From assembly GCF_008802365.1 (NCBI RefSeq), contig NZ_VZQZ01000002.1, positions 186,001 to 250,000 of the forward strand: 64,000 bases of DNA, read 5' to 3'. The translations under genes and the position numbers were made by a program. This document shows positions 56,769-64,000 of the stretch, one piece after another. The DNA comes from Oryzomonas japonica (GTDB lineage: Bacteria > Desulfobacterota > Desulfuromonadia > Geobacterales > Pseudopelobacteraceae). Within the stretch, counting starts at the first letter, position 1, and each line of letters opens with the position of its first letter. The notes below the pieces were generated by a model. It saw only the letters and a program-made list of their open reading frames with translations. It was not told the DNA's origin and did not search any database.

Positions 56769-57686
56769 ATGGCCCTCTACAGCGGTATCAACCTGTTCCT
56801 TATCAATCTGTTTACCATTGTGGTGCCGCGCAGGCTGTTTCCTCCGGCCGCCTTTTGCTTCGTGATGTTTTTTTACCTCCTTCTTGGTAAGAAGCGCCGC
56901 GGCTTTCGGGCAAACATGCGCACCGTCACCGGACGCGCAAATGTGGAGCGGCTGGTGGTTTCAGCCTACTACAAATATGCACGCAACTGGTGCGATGTGA
57001 TGCTGATGATGCGCCTCACCGGCCCCCGGTTGCAGGCCCTCATCGGCCGGCGCAGTACCCAGAAACCGTTGGATGACGCCCTGGCCGCGGGAACCGGCGC
57101 CATCCTGGTTTCGCCCCATTTCGGCAACTGGGAACTGGGCGGACTAGGACTAGCTGACCTGGGATACAAGGTCAACGTGCTCACCTTCCGGGAGCCTGAC
57201 GAGAAGGTGAACGAACTGCGGGAGAAGGTGCGCGGCACGCGCGGTATCGGCTTTATTTACGTCGATCGCAACGATACCTCGCCACTTGCGATCATTGAGG
57301 CGGTCAACGCCCTGCGGCGCAACGAGGTCCTCTGCCTCCTGGGGGAGCGCGACGGCTCTTCCCACACCAGCATCATTGATTTTTTTGGAAAGCCGACCCC
57401 CTTCCCGGTGGGGGCCGCCTATCTTTCCCTGGCCAGCGGAGCGCCGGTCATCCCGGTCTTCGTACCGCTTGAGGGGGATCGATACGCCACGTTGATGGAT
57501 GAACCGATCTATTTCAAAGGAGGCCACGGGGGGCATACCGAGGCGATTCGGAGCGGCATGGAACAACTGGCTGCGGTGTTCGAACGCTATATCGGACGGT
57601 ATCCCGACCAGTGGTACAATTTCTTCGATTTCTGGGGCGAGGACCGCCCCACCGCGGAACCCCGCAAACGCAGGGAAGAACGCTGA
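56769..57686 (+). CDS. Lysophospholipid acyltransferase, LpxL/HtrB-like
   Basis: The 305-residue protein has the HX4E-type motif HFGNWE (His117-Glu122) of the LpxL/HtrB branch, and LLGERDG and GAPVIPVFV further on. An N-terminal hydrophobic segment (INLFLINLFTIVVP, then FCFVMFFYLLLG) anchors it in the inner membrane. It transfers an acyl chain from an acyl carrier protein to a lipid or glycan acceptor. A dedicated ACP gene follows 47 bases later, as in arylpolyene-type clusters. Confidence 0.88.
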   Translation: MALYSGINLFLINLFTIVVPRRLFPPAAFCFVMFFYLLLGKKRRGFRANMRTVTGRANVERLVVSAYYKYARNWCDVMLMMRLTGPRLQALIGRRSTQKPLDDALAAGTGAILVSPHFGNWELGGLGLADLGYKVNVLTFREPDEKVNELREKVRGTRGIGFIYVDRNDTSPLAIIEAVNALRRNEVLCLLGERDGSSHTSIIDFFGKPTPFPVGAAYLSLASGAPVIPVFVPLEGDRYATLMDEPIYFKGGHGGHTEAIRSGMEQLAAVFERYIGRYPDQWYNFFDFWGEDRPTAEPRKRREER

Positions 57687-57733
57687 TAAAAATGCACGTA
57701 TGAAACACTATAGAGTGGTGAGAGGACTTGTGA

Positions 57734-57991
57734 ATGAGTGAAGAGTTTATTCCAAAAGTGAAACAGATGATCATTGAAAGCCTGCGCATCGAAGGGATGT
57801 CCCCCGACGAGATCGAGACCGACGCCCCCCTGTTCGGCGAAGGCCTGGGTCTCGACTCCATAGATGCTCTGCAACTGGTTGTGGCCATGGAAAAGGATTT
57901 CGGCGTGGTCGTGCCCGACGCGGCCACCGGCACGAAGGTGTTTGCCTCGGTGCGCAGCATGGCGGAGTACATCGCGGAACATAAAAAATGA
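57734..57991 (+). CDS. Acyl carrier protein
   Basis: The 85-residue protein has the 4'-phosphopantetheine attachment site LGLDSIDALQL (Ser42) and a helical-bundle pattern starting VKQMIIESLRIEGMSPDEI. It resembles specialised ACPs of lipid clusters rather than the housekeeping AcpP, since the pre-helix is PLFGEGLGLDSIDA. It carries the growing or finished acyl chain for the neighbouring acyltransferase and the tailoring enzymes. It overlaps the first B12-type radical SAM gene by 4 bases. Confidence 0.92.
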   Translation: MSEEFIPKVKQMIIESLRIEGMSPDEIETDAPLFGEGLGLDSIDALQLVVAMEKDFGVVVPDAATGTKVFASVRSMAEYIAEHKK

Positions 57992-59274
57992 AGGTGCTCT
58001 TCGTCTCGCCCGGCTGGGAAAAGGGGCGTCTGTGGGGGGAGTTGGCCTTCAAGTTTCCCACCCTGTCCCTGGCGTCGATTGCCGCCGTTACCCCACCGGA
58101 ATGGGACGTCGCCTTCCTTGACGACAATTTCGAGACCATCGATTATTCCTGCACAGCCGACCTCATCGCCCTGACCGCCATGACCCCCCAGGCGCCACGC
58201 GCCTACGAGATCGCCGACGAATTCCGCCGCCGGGGGAAGACGGTGGTCATGGGGGGCTTCCATGCCAGCAACCTGCCGGACGAGGCACTCGGCCACGCGG
58301 ATGCCGTGGTGGTGGGGGAAGGGGAACTGGTCTGGCCGCAGCTTCTGTCCGACTATCGCCAAGGGGACCTCAAACGCCTCTATCAGTCAGGCACCCAGAT
58401 GGAGATGGCCGCCATTCCCCGCGCCCGCCGCGAGATCTTCACGGGTAAGCGCTATCTGCTCACCAACACCATCCAGACCACCCGCGGCTGCCCCTTTGAC
58501 TGCGAGTTCTGCTCGGTGACCGCTTTCTACGGCCGCAAATACCGCAAACGACCGGTGGCAAACATCCTGCAAGAACTTGAGCAGCTCCGCAAAGCCAACT
58601 CGTTTCTCTTTTTTGTAGACGACAACATCGTCGCTGACCGGAAGTACGCCCTGGAACTGTTTGCCGGCATGAAGGGGATGGATTTCAAGTGGCTTTCCCA
58701 TTCACCCATCGATTTTGCCGCCGACCGGGAGTTGATGAAGGCGGCGGGGGAATCTGGCTGCGTCGGGATGTTCGTGGGCTTCGAATCCCTGAATCAGGAG
58801 TCCCTGTCGGCCATGGGCAAGGTCACCAACCGGGCCCGCTCCTACTTGGAGGACGCCCAGGCCTTCCGCGACAATGGCATCGGCATCCTGGGCTCTTTTG
58901 TCATGGGGTACGATGGCGATACCCCGGCCATCTTCGAGCAGACGTTGCGCTTTTGCGAGGACGCCCGTCTCGAGGCGGCCATTTTTCCCATCCTGACCCC
59001 GTATCCCGGCACCAGCGTCCGTCGCCGCCTCGAGGCCGAAGGGCGCATCTTTTCCAACAACTGGCGCGACTACGATATGGAGCACGTTACCTTCCGGCCG
59101 CTCGGCATGAGCGCCGAACAGCTCCAGCAGGGGTACGAACAACTCTGTCGCTCATTCTACTCCTTTTCGTCCATGTACCGTCGTATCTTCAAACTCCACC
59201 GCTCGGTACAGGTCTTCGGACCGATGAATTTCGGTTTCCGCGCGGCTCTGAAGCGCAGGAAGGTGACGACATGA
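57988..59274 (+). CDS. B12-binding-type radical SAM protein, first copy
   Basis: The 428-residue protein has an N-terminal Rossmann-like cobalamin-binding domain (residues 1-130; VMGGFHASNLPDEALGHADAVVVGEGE) and a radical SAM core with CPFDCEFC (Cys168, Cys172, Cys175). The next domain has FFVDDNIVADRKYA and FVGFESLNQESL. Such enzymes methylate or rearrange unactivated carbons. The gene is coupled to the ACP gene by ATGA, which points to an ACP-bound or lipid substrate. The final reaction is unknown. Confidence 0.88.
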   Translation: MKVLFVSPGWEKGRLWGELAFKFPTLSLASIAAVTPPEWDVAFLDDNFETIDYSCTADLIALTAMTPQAPRAYEIADEFRRRGKTVVMGGFHASNLPDEALGHADAVVVGEGELVWPQLLSDYRQGDLKRLYQSGTQMEMAAIPRARREIFTGKRYLLTNTIQTTRGCPFDCEFCSVTAFYGRKYRKRPVANILQELEQLRKANSFLFFVDDNIVADRKYALELFAGMKGMDFKWLSHSPIDFAADRELMKAAGESGCVGMFVGFESLNQESLSAMGKVTNRARSYLEDAQAFRDNGIGILGSFVMGYDGDTPAIFEQTLRFCEDARLEAAIFPILTPYPGTSVRRRLEAEGRIFSNNWRDYDMEHVTFRPLGMSAEQLQQGYEQLCRSFYSFSSMYRRIFKLHRSVQVFGPMNFGFRAALKRRKVTT

Positions 59275-59350
59275 CGCATCAGGCCGTTTGTTCTGCGGCA
59301 GGGGAGGGCGCCATGGTGCCGCCGTGCCACCCGGGGGCGGTATCGTTGTG

Positions 59351-60679
59351 ATGACTACCGCTCCGAGACTGCTGTTGATCTATCCCGCCACCGAAAAATT
59401 GGGGTGGGTGCGCCGTTTTCAGCTCCCGTCCCTCTCCCTGAAGCAGGTCGCCGCGGCAACGCCGCCCGAGTGGGAGGTGCTGCTGGCCGACGAGATCCAT
59501 GAAGACATCCCCTTTGACGGCCAATTCGACCTGGTAGGAATTACCGCCATGACCCATCAGGCGGTCCGGGCCTATGCGATCGCCGACCGTTTCAGGCAAC
59601 GGGGTATTCCGGTGGTTTTGGGCGGCATCCATCCCACGGTGCTTCCCGAAGAGGCGTCACAGCATGCCGATGCGGTGGTGATCGGCGAGGCGGAACCGGT
59701 CTGGGCGCAACTCTTGAACGATCTGCGGGCCGGGCGCATGGCGCCGCGCTACCGCTCCATCCCACATGGTGATCTTCTGGAGATTCCCTGGTCGCGGCGC
59801 GACTTTCTGGCGGGCCGCACCTACCTTACGACCCAGACCATTCAGGCCAGCCGCGGCTGTCCCTACGACTGCCCGTTCTGCACGGTTACCCCCTATTTCG
59901 GCCGCACCTTCCGCTATCGCGACCCCGACGACATCCTGGCGGAATTGCGTACCTTTGATCGCAAGCTGACGGTATTTCTCGACGACAATATCCTGGGAGA
60001 CCCGGAACGGGCAAAGCCGATCCTGCGCGGCATGGCCGGTCTCGGACTGCGCTGGGGCGGGCAGGCCAATCTCCGCTTTGCCGAAGACCCCGAACTGGTG
60101 AGCCTGTTGGCTCAATCCGGTTGCATCGGCATCTTTGTCGGCATCGAATCGGTCTCCGGGCCCCAGGCCAACCACCCCAAGACCGGCAGCAGATTCAGCC
60201 AGGCCGACCTGATCAAACGGGTGCGGGACACCGGCATCGTGCTGGAGGCCTCCATGATCTTCGGCTTCGATGACCACGACGAGAGCGTTTTCGAGACCAC
60301 GGTCCGGTATCTGGAAGAGTGTGCGCCCAGTATCCCGACCTTTCACATCCTGACCCCCTATCCCGGCACGGCGCTGTTCGAGCAGTTCGACCGGGAGGGA
60401 CGCATGCTGCATAAGGAATGGCAGCACTATGACCATAATCAGGTGGTCTTTCGTCCCAAACAGATGACTCCGGAGCAGTTGTACAAGGGGTGGCGGGCGG
60501 CGCGCCGTGAGGTCTACCGCTGGCCCTCGGTCCTCTCGCGGGTCATGCAGGGAAACGGCAAGCTCATCAATCTGGCGTACAATGTCTTGCGCCGGGGCGG
60601 CGTCTACGGGGACGATGAAGTCGTGTACCCCAAGGGCCCTGACGGCTCCCTTGGTCACAACCAAGGAATGAAGCCATGA
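59351..60679 (+). CDS. B12-binding-type radical SAM protein, second copy
   Basis: The start is the ATG at 59351 or the GTG just before it; the longer frame from 59288 has no support. The 442-residue protein is a paralogue of its upstream neighbour. The B12-type domain has VVLGGIHPTVLPEEASQHADAVVIGEAE in two parts, the cluster motif is CPYDCPFC (Cys170, Cys174, Cys177), and LDDNILGD and GIFVGIESVSG follow. The two genes probably arose by duplication and act on related substrates. It overlaps the third copy by 4 bases. Confidence 0.88.
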   Translation: MTTAPRLLLIYPATEKLGWVRRFQLPSLSLKQVAAATPPEWEVLLADEIHEDIPFDGQFDLVGITAMTHQAVRAYAIADRFRQRGIPVVLGGIHPTVLPEEASQHADAVVIGEAEPVWAQLLNDLRAGRMAPRYRSIPHGDLLEIPWSRRDFLAGRTYLTTQTIQASRGCPYDCPFCTVTPYFGRTFRYRDPDDILAELRTFDRKLTVFLDDNILGDPERAKPILRGMAGLGLRWGGQANLRFAEDPELVSLLAQSGCIGIFVGIESVSGPQANHPKTGSRFSQADLIKRVRDTGIVLEASMIFGFDDHDESVFETTVRYLEECAPSIPTFHILTPYPGTALFEQFDREGRMLHKEWQHYDHNQVVFRPKQMTPEQLYKGWRAARREVYRWPSVLSRVMQGNGKLINLAYNVLRRGGVYGDDEVVYPKGPDGSLGHNQGMKP

Positions 60680-62115
60680 ACATCCTGTTGCTCCGCCCCC
60701 ATCCCGGCAATGACCGCTTCGGGCTCGGCCCCTTCTTCCGGGTCGAGCCTCTGGGGCTCGAATACATCGCCGCCGCCCTGCTGGGTACAGGACACCATGT
60801 CACTATCGCCGATCTGCGTTTCCGGCCAGGTGCCGCAACCTGGGTACGCCGCACACGCCCACGCCTGGTGGGCATCAGTTGCCTCCACTCCCTGGAATTC
60901 GACCGGGTGCTTGAAACCGCCCGCGAAGTCCGGCTGGCCTCGCCGGAGGCCTTCATCGTGGTGGGAGGGCATGCCGCCGCGGCCTTCCCGGCGCCTTTGG
61001 AGCATGACCCGATTGACGCCATTATGGTTGACGACGGCGAAGAGGCGGTTGTGCGCCTGGCAGCCTGCCTGGAACAGGGGGGCGAACTTGCCCGGGTGCC
61101 GGCCTTGCGGCTCAAGACTGCCGATGGCTGGATCACGACCCCGCCCCTGGAGGAACGGACCCCGCTTGACGTGGTCCCCCTGCCTGCCCGCAACTTGGTG
61201 CAGCGGCATCGCAACGGGTATCACTGCCTGCTGTTCAAACCGGTCTGGCTGATCGAGACCGCCCGAGGCTGCCCGCATCGCTGCTCGTTCTGCTCGGTGT
61301 GGCAGCTTTACGGCCGCACCTGCCGGGAGCGTTCCATCACGGCGGTGGTGGAGGATTTTGCCACCTGCGGCGATGCTATCTTTGTGGCCGACGACCTGTT
61401 CTGGTATAATCCCGAGCGCAGCCTCGAACTGGCCGCCGCCCTCAAGCGCCGGGGAGTTTACAAACGCTGGATTCTGGTCCAGACCCGCACCGACCTGATC
61501 CGCCGCAGTGGCGAACTGATGGCCGCTTGGCGTCCCCTGGCCAAGGACTTCGACATTTTCCTGGGGTTGGAGGCGGCCAGCGACGACGGTCTGACCGGCC
61601 TGTCCAAGGATGCCGGCATCGGCGACAGCATCGAGGCGGTGCGAATCGCCCGGGAATTGCGCTACGGCATCAACGGCAACTTTCTGGTGGACCCGGATTG
61701 GGATGAGGCGCAGTTCCGGGAATTGTGGGCGTTTGTGGAACGCCACGGCCTGCAGCGGGCCGGTTTCACCATCCTGACCCCCCTGCCGGGGACCGACTAC
61801 TACCAAAGCGAGTTGGCCCGCACCGCCGGGCAGCCGTGGGCCAACTTCGACATGCACCACCTGCTGTGGGAGCCGCGCCTGGGGGCAGAGCGCTTCTTCG
61901 AGCTGTACGCCGAGACCTGGCGCCGTTCGATCCTCAATACCGCCGGCAACAAGAGTCTCATGGACTGGGTCCGCCAGGTCCGCCCCTCCCAGATACCCTA
62001 TATCATCCGGGTCCTGCTGCGCACCCAGCGCATGATGAAGCCGGCCGAATACCTGCGGGAACACCGCGCGAACCGCTGCCGGGCCCCGCAAATCCCCTGT
62101 GAAGGTAAAAAATGA
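60676..62115 (+). CDS. B12-binding-type radical SAM protein, third copy (more distant)
   Basis: The 479-residue protein starts MNILLLRPHPGNDRFGLGPF and has VVGGHAAAAFPAPLEHDPID in the B12-type domain. The cluster motif is CPHRCSFC (Cys199, Cys203, Cys206), then FVADDLFWYNPERS. It differs from copies one and two by a longer linker and a different N-terminus, and has some likeness to hopanoid-type B12 radical SAM methylases, which I cannot test. It overlaps the malonyltransferase-like gene by 4 bases. Confidence 0.87.
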   Translation: MNILLLRPHPGNDRFGLGPFFRVEPLGLEYIAAALLGTGHHVTIADLRFRPGAATWVRRTRPRLVGISCLHSLEFDRVLETAREVRLASPEAFIVVGGHAAAAFPAPLEHDPIDAIMVDDGEEAVVRLAACLEQGGELARVPALRLKTADGWITTPPLEERTPLDVVPLPARNLVQRHRNGYHCLLFKPVWLIETARGCPHRCSFCSVWQLYGRTCRERSITAVVEDFATCGDAIFVADDLFWYNPERSLELAAALKRRGVYKRWILVQTRTDLIRRSGELMAAWRPLAKDFDIFLGLEAASDDGLTGLSKDAGIGDSIEAVRIARELRYGINGNFLVDPDWDEAQFRELWAFVERHGLQRAGFTILTPLPGTDYYQSELARTAGQPWANFDMHHLLWEPRLGAERFFELYAETWRRSILNTAGNKSLMDWVRQVRPSQIPYIIRVLLRTQRMMKPAEYLREHRANRCRAPQIPCEGKK

Positions 62116-62948
62116 TCTGTTTCATGTTTCCCGGTCAACCCCTGGCCCACGATGCCATACTCCCCTGCGACGCCGATTTCAGCGCGGTCGCCGCGCTGGT
62201 CCGCGCCCATACCGGGCTGGACGTGGCTACCTTTACCTGGGCGGAGGGGACGCATACGGAACAGGTGGCCCTGCAGGTCTACGGGGTGGCTGTGAGTCTC
62301 TATCGCCAGCGCTGCCTGCGGCTGGAAGGGTTGAGACCGGCACTGACGGCCGAGCACAGCATGGGAATCTATGCCGCCCTGGCGGCCTGCGGCTCGGTCA
62401 GCGAAGGGGAGGCCCTGGAAATTGCCTTTCGGGTGGGGTCCTGCATGGAACAGCGCTTCCTGGGACGGGATTATGCCCTGGGATGCCTGGTGGGGCTTAC
62501 GGCGGAGAAGCTGACGGTACTGGCCGCAGAAGGCGCGGTTTTTCTTGCCAATCACAACACGTCGCACCATTTTCTGCTGGCCGGTAGGCGTCATGATATG
62601 GAGGCCACCCTGAGCGAAGCGCTCACAGCGGGGGCCTTTTCGGCCAAGCTCTTCCCCTGCGACGCCCCGCTGCATACCCCGCTCCTGGCCGACGCGGAAG
62701 AGGAGTTGACGGCCATTTTCCGGGACTATCGCTACCGGGAACCGGCTATCCCACTCATGAACCACATTGATCAGGAGTTCCTCACCGCCGCCGAGATCCC
62801 CTCTTTCCTGATGCGGGAATTGACGGAAACGGTCCACTGGGAACAGACCTATCGCGCCCTGAAACGGTCCGGCGCCACCCGTTTCGTGGAAGTGGGGGCG
62901 GGGGATTCGCTCAAGAAATACAATCGTTGGATCGAGAGCAGGCTATGA
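62112..62948 (+). CDS. Malonyl-CoA:ACP transacylase-like protein
   Basis: The 278-residue protein has the FabD-type fold. FMFPGQP opens it, the nucleophile motif reads AEHSMGIYAAL (Ser83) where FabD has GHSLG, and CDAPLHTPLL carries the likely catalytic His. It is about 30 residues shorter than housekeeping FabD. It would load malonyl or another acyl group onto the cluster's ACP. Glu in place of the first Gly of the elbow is a deviation. It overlaps the thioesterase gene by 4 bases. Confidence 0.83.
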   Translation: MICFMFPGQPLAHDAILPCDADFSAVAALVRAHTGLDVATFTWAEGTHTEQVALQVYGVAVSLYRQRCLRLEGLRPALTAEHSMGIYAALAACGSVSEGEALEIAFRVGSCMEQRFLGRDYALGCLVGLTAEKLTVLAAEGAVFLANHNTSHHFLLAGRRHDMEATLSEALTAGAFSAKLFPCDAPLHTPLLADAEEELTAIFRDYRYREPAIPLMNHIDQEFLTAAEIPSFLMRELTETVHWEQTYRALKRSGATRFVEVGAGDSLKKYNRWIESRL

Positions 62949-63367
62949 ACTACCACGAAACAGCCCTAACCGTGCGCTTCAACGAGGTGGACGCCTACCA
63001 GGTGGCCTGGCACGGGCATTACGTTGCCTGGATGGAGATCGGCCGCAGTGAACTGGCCGGCAGATTCGGGCTGGATGCCTTCCAGTTGGGGGCTCTCGGC
63101 TATCTTGGCCCGGTGGTCGCGCTGGAGATAAAGTACCTGCGTTCCGCCCGTTACAACGACGTGTTGACCGTCCGCACCACCTTGACACCGAGCGAGACGG
63201 CCACCCTGGTCTTTGAAAGCGTCATCCTGGACCCTGACGGCAAAAAACTGGCCACCGGCCTGACCCGCCATGCCCTGACCGACCTGAACGGCGTCCTGCA
63301 ATTCCAGATGCCGCCTGCGGTTGCCGAGCGGGTCGAGCGGATGAAGGCCTGGCTGGAGGCGACATGA
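62945..63367 (+). CDS. Hotdog-fold acyl thioesterase (4HBT family)
   Basis: The start overlaps the previous stop (ATGA). The 140-residue protein has the 4HBT core: RFNEVDAYQVAWHGHYVAWME, in which the Asp or Glu acts in hydrolysis, then LEIKYLRSARYNDVLTV. It would release or transfer the finished acyl chain from CoA or ACP. Its presence next to the ACP and transacylase supports a fatty-acyl or polyketide-like product. Confidence 0.88.
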   Translation: MNYHETALTVRFNEVDAYQVAWHGHYVAWMEIGRSELAGRFGLDAFQLGALGYLGPVVALEIKYLRSARYNDVLTVRTTLTPSETATLVFESVILDPDGKKLATGLTRHALTDLNGVLQFQMPPAVAERVERMKAWLEAT

Positions 63368-64000
63368 AGATTCTCCTGGTTTCGGCCAACCGCGAACATT
63401 CCCCCTATCCGGTGTTCCCCATCGGTCTCTCCTATCTGGCTGCCCCCCTGGCCACTGCCGGGCATGAACTTGCCGTGCTCGACCTCTGTTTCGAACAGGA
63501 GCCTGAAACGGCCTTGGAGGAACGGCTCGCCTCATTTTCGCCGGCCCTGGTGGTGGTATCCCTGCGTAACATCGATAATGTGACCTGGCCCGGTTGCCGT
63601 TCCTATCTGGCTGGGGTGCGGGAGGTGGTCTCCGTCTGCCGTAGGAGTGCCCGGGTCGTGGTGGGCGGTTCCGGTTTTTCCCTGATGCCCCGGGAGATCC
63701 TGGCCTATGTGGACGCCGATTATGGCGTGGTGGGCGAGGGGGAGGAGGTGCTGCCCCGGCTCGTGGAGTCGATCGGACAGGGCACCAGCACCTCCGGCCT
63801 GCCAGGGGTGCTGGTGCGGGGTGTTGATGAGTTCCTGCCGGCATTGCCGGTGGAGCGGATCGTTACCCCTGACCGGAACCTGTTTGATGTGGCGCGCTAC
63901 CAGCGCCAGGGGGGCATGGCCAATGTGCAGACCAAGCGTGGCTGTCCCTTCGCCTGTATCTACTGCACCTATCCACTGTTGGAGGGGCGTCGGATGCGCC
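63364..64000 (+). CDS. B12-binding-type radical SAM protein, fourth copy (cut by window end)
   Basis: ATG at 63364 overlaps the thioesterase stop. The visible 212 residues contain a complete B12-type domain (VFPIGLSYLAAPLATAGHEL; VVVGGSGFSLMPREIL; VDADYGVVGEGEE) and the cluster motif CPFACIYC (Cys194, Cys198, Cys201). The radical SAM core continues beyond base 64000. The operon therefore extends further right. Confidence 0.85.
   Translation, partial: MKILLVSANREHSPYPVFPIGLSYLAAPLATAGHELAVLDLCFEQEPETALEERLASFSPALVVVSLRNIDNVTWPGCRSYLAGVREVVSVCRRSARVVVGGSGFSLMPREILAYVDADYGVVGEGEEVLPRLVESIGQGTSTSGLPGVLVRGVDEFLPALPVERIVTPDRNLFDVARYQRQGGMANVQTKRGCPFACIYCTYPLLEGRRMR

Noticed and set aside
60655-62091. 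Minus-strand open frame of 478 codons
   Set aside because: Antisense to the third B12-type radical SAM gene; no known fold.

Overview
The window is a GC-rich, gene-dense piece of a bacterial chromosome that looks like an anaerobic, metal-respiring member of the Geobacterales (Geobacter and relatives). The reasons are the aspS - LysM - icd - mdh - 2-oxoglutarate:ferredoxin oxidoreductase order, a monomeric isocitrate dehydrogenase, a FrdCAB-type succinate dehydrogenase/fumarate reductase with cytochrome b, an indolepyruvate:ferredoxin oxidoreductase linked to phenylacetate-CoA ligase and a branched-chain amino-acid ABC importer, a tetraheme c-type cytochrome, and many GGDEF and TPR proteins. 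Genus and species cannot be fixed from sequence alone. No tRNA, rRNA, CRISPR array, transposase or prophage gene was seen.

Layout. 1-7.2 kb: end of aspS, a LysM lipoprotein, then the TCA block icd, mdh and korDABC. 7.3-12.9 kb, minus strand: marR-tolC-emrA-emrB-O-methyltransferase efflux operon. 13-15.1 kb: YciO-type protein, a small membrane protein and a GAF-GGDEF cyclase whose base-recognition Asp is Ser. 15.2-16.5 kb: O-acetylhomoserine sulfhydrylase. 16.7-21.6 kb: queD-queE-creatininase-like-hypothetical-rlmD-TPR, then an HU/IHF gene. 22-24.5 kb: Na/Pi cotransporter with PhoU-like tail and Ppx/GppA. 24.5-27.1 kb, minus strand: TPR lipoprotein, MlaD-type MCE protein and an ABC ATPase-like protein that has lost its catalytic motifs. 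27.3-36.8 kb: iorAB-carbonic anhydrase-paaK-ACT-livKHMGF. 36.9-38.8 kb: tsaD-rsmA. 38.8-39.4 kb, minus strand: MucR-type zinc-finger protein with a Lys/Ala/Pro-rich tail. 39.6-42.5 kb: rmuC-murJ, then an AT-rich gap with clustered DnaA boxes. 42.9-44.6 kb, minus strand: mazG and a secreted protein. 44.8-46.6 kb: HAMP-GGDDF protein and lipoprotein. 47.1-47.8 kb: tetraheme cytochrome. 47.8-49.0 kb, minus strand: tgt. 49.3-52.8 kb: leader ORF and frdCAB. 52.8-53.8 kb: orphan Cas6-like protein. 53.9-64 kb: an operon of eleven or more genes with one SPASM-like and four B12-type radical SAM enzymes, ACP, acyltransferase, malonyltransferase-like protein, hotdog thioesterase, glycosyltransferase and polysaccharide deacetylase, running off the right end.

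How they fit together. The TCA genes form an oxidative acetate-consuming core. icd and frdCAB carry nearly identical palindromic operator-like sites, pointing to one shared regulator of central metabolism. The ior-paaK-liv block would import amino acids and oxidise their 2-oxo acids to acyl-CoA with reduction of ferredoxin, releasing CO2 beside a carbonic anhydrase. The terminal 10 kb is the best candidate for an undescribed system: apparently an acyl-chain (lipid or polyketide-like) pathway whose tailoring depends on cobalamin-type radical SAM chemistry, with no ketosynthase inside the window.
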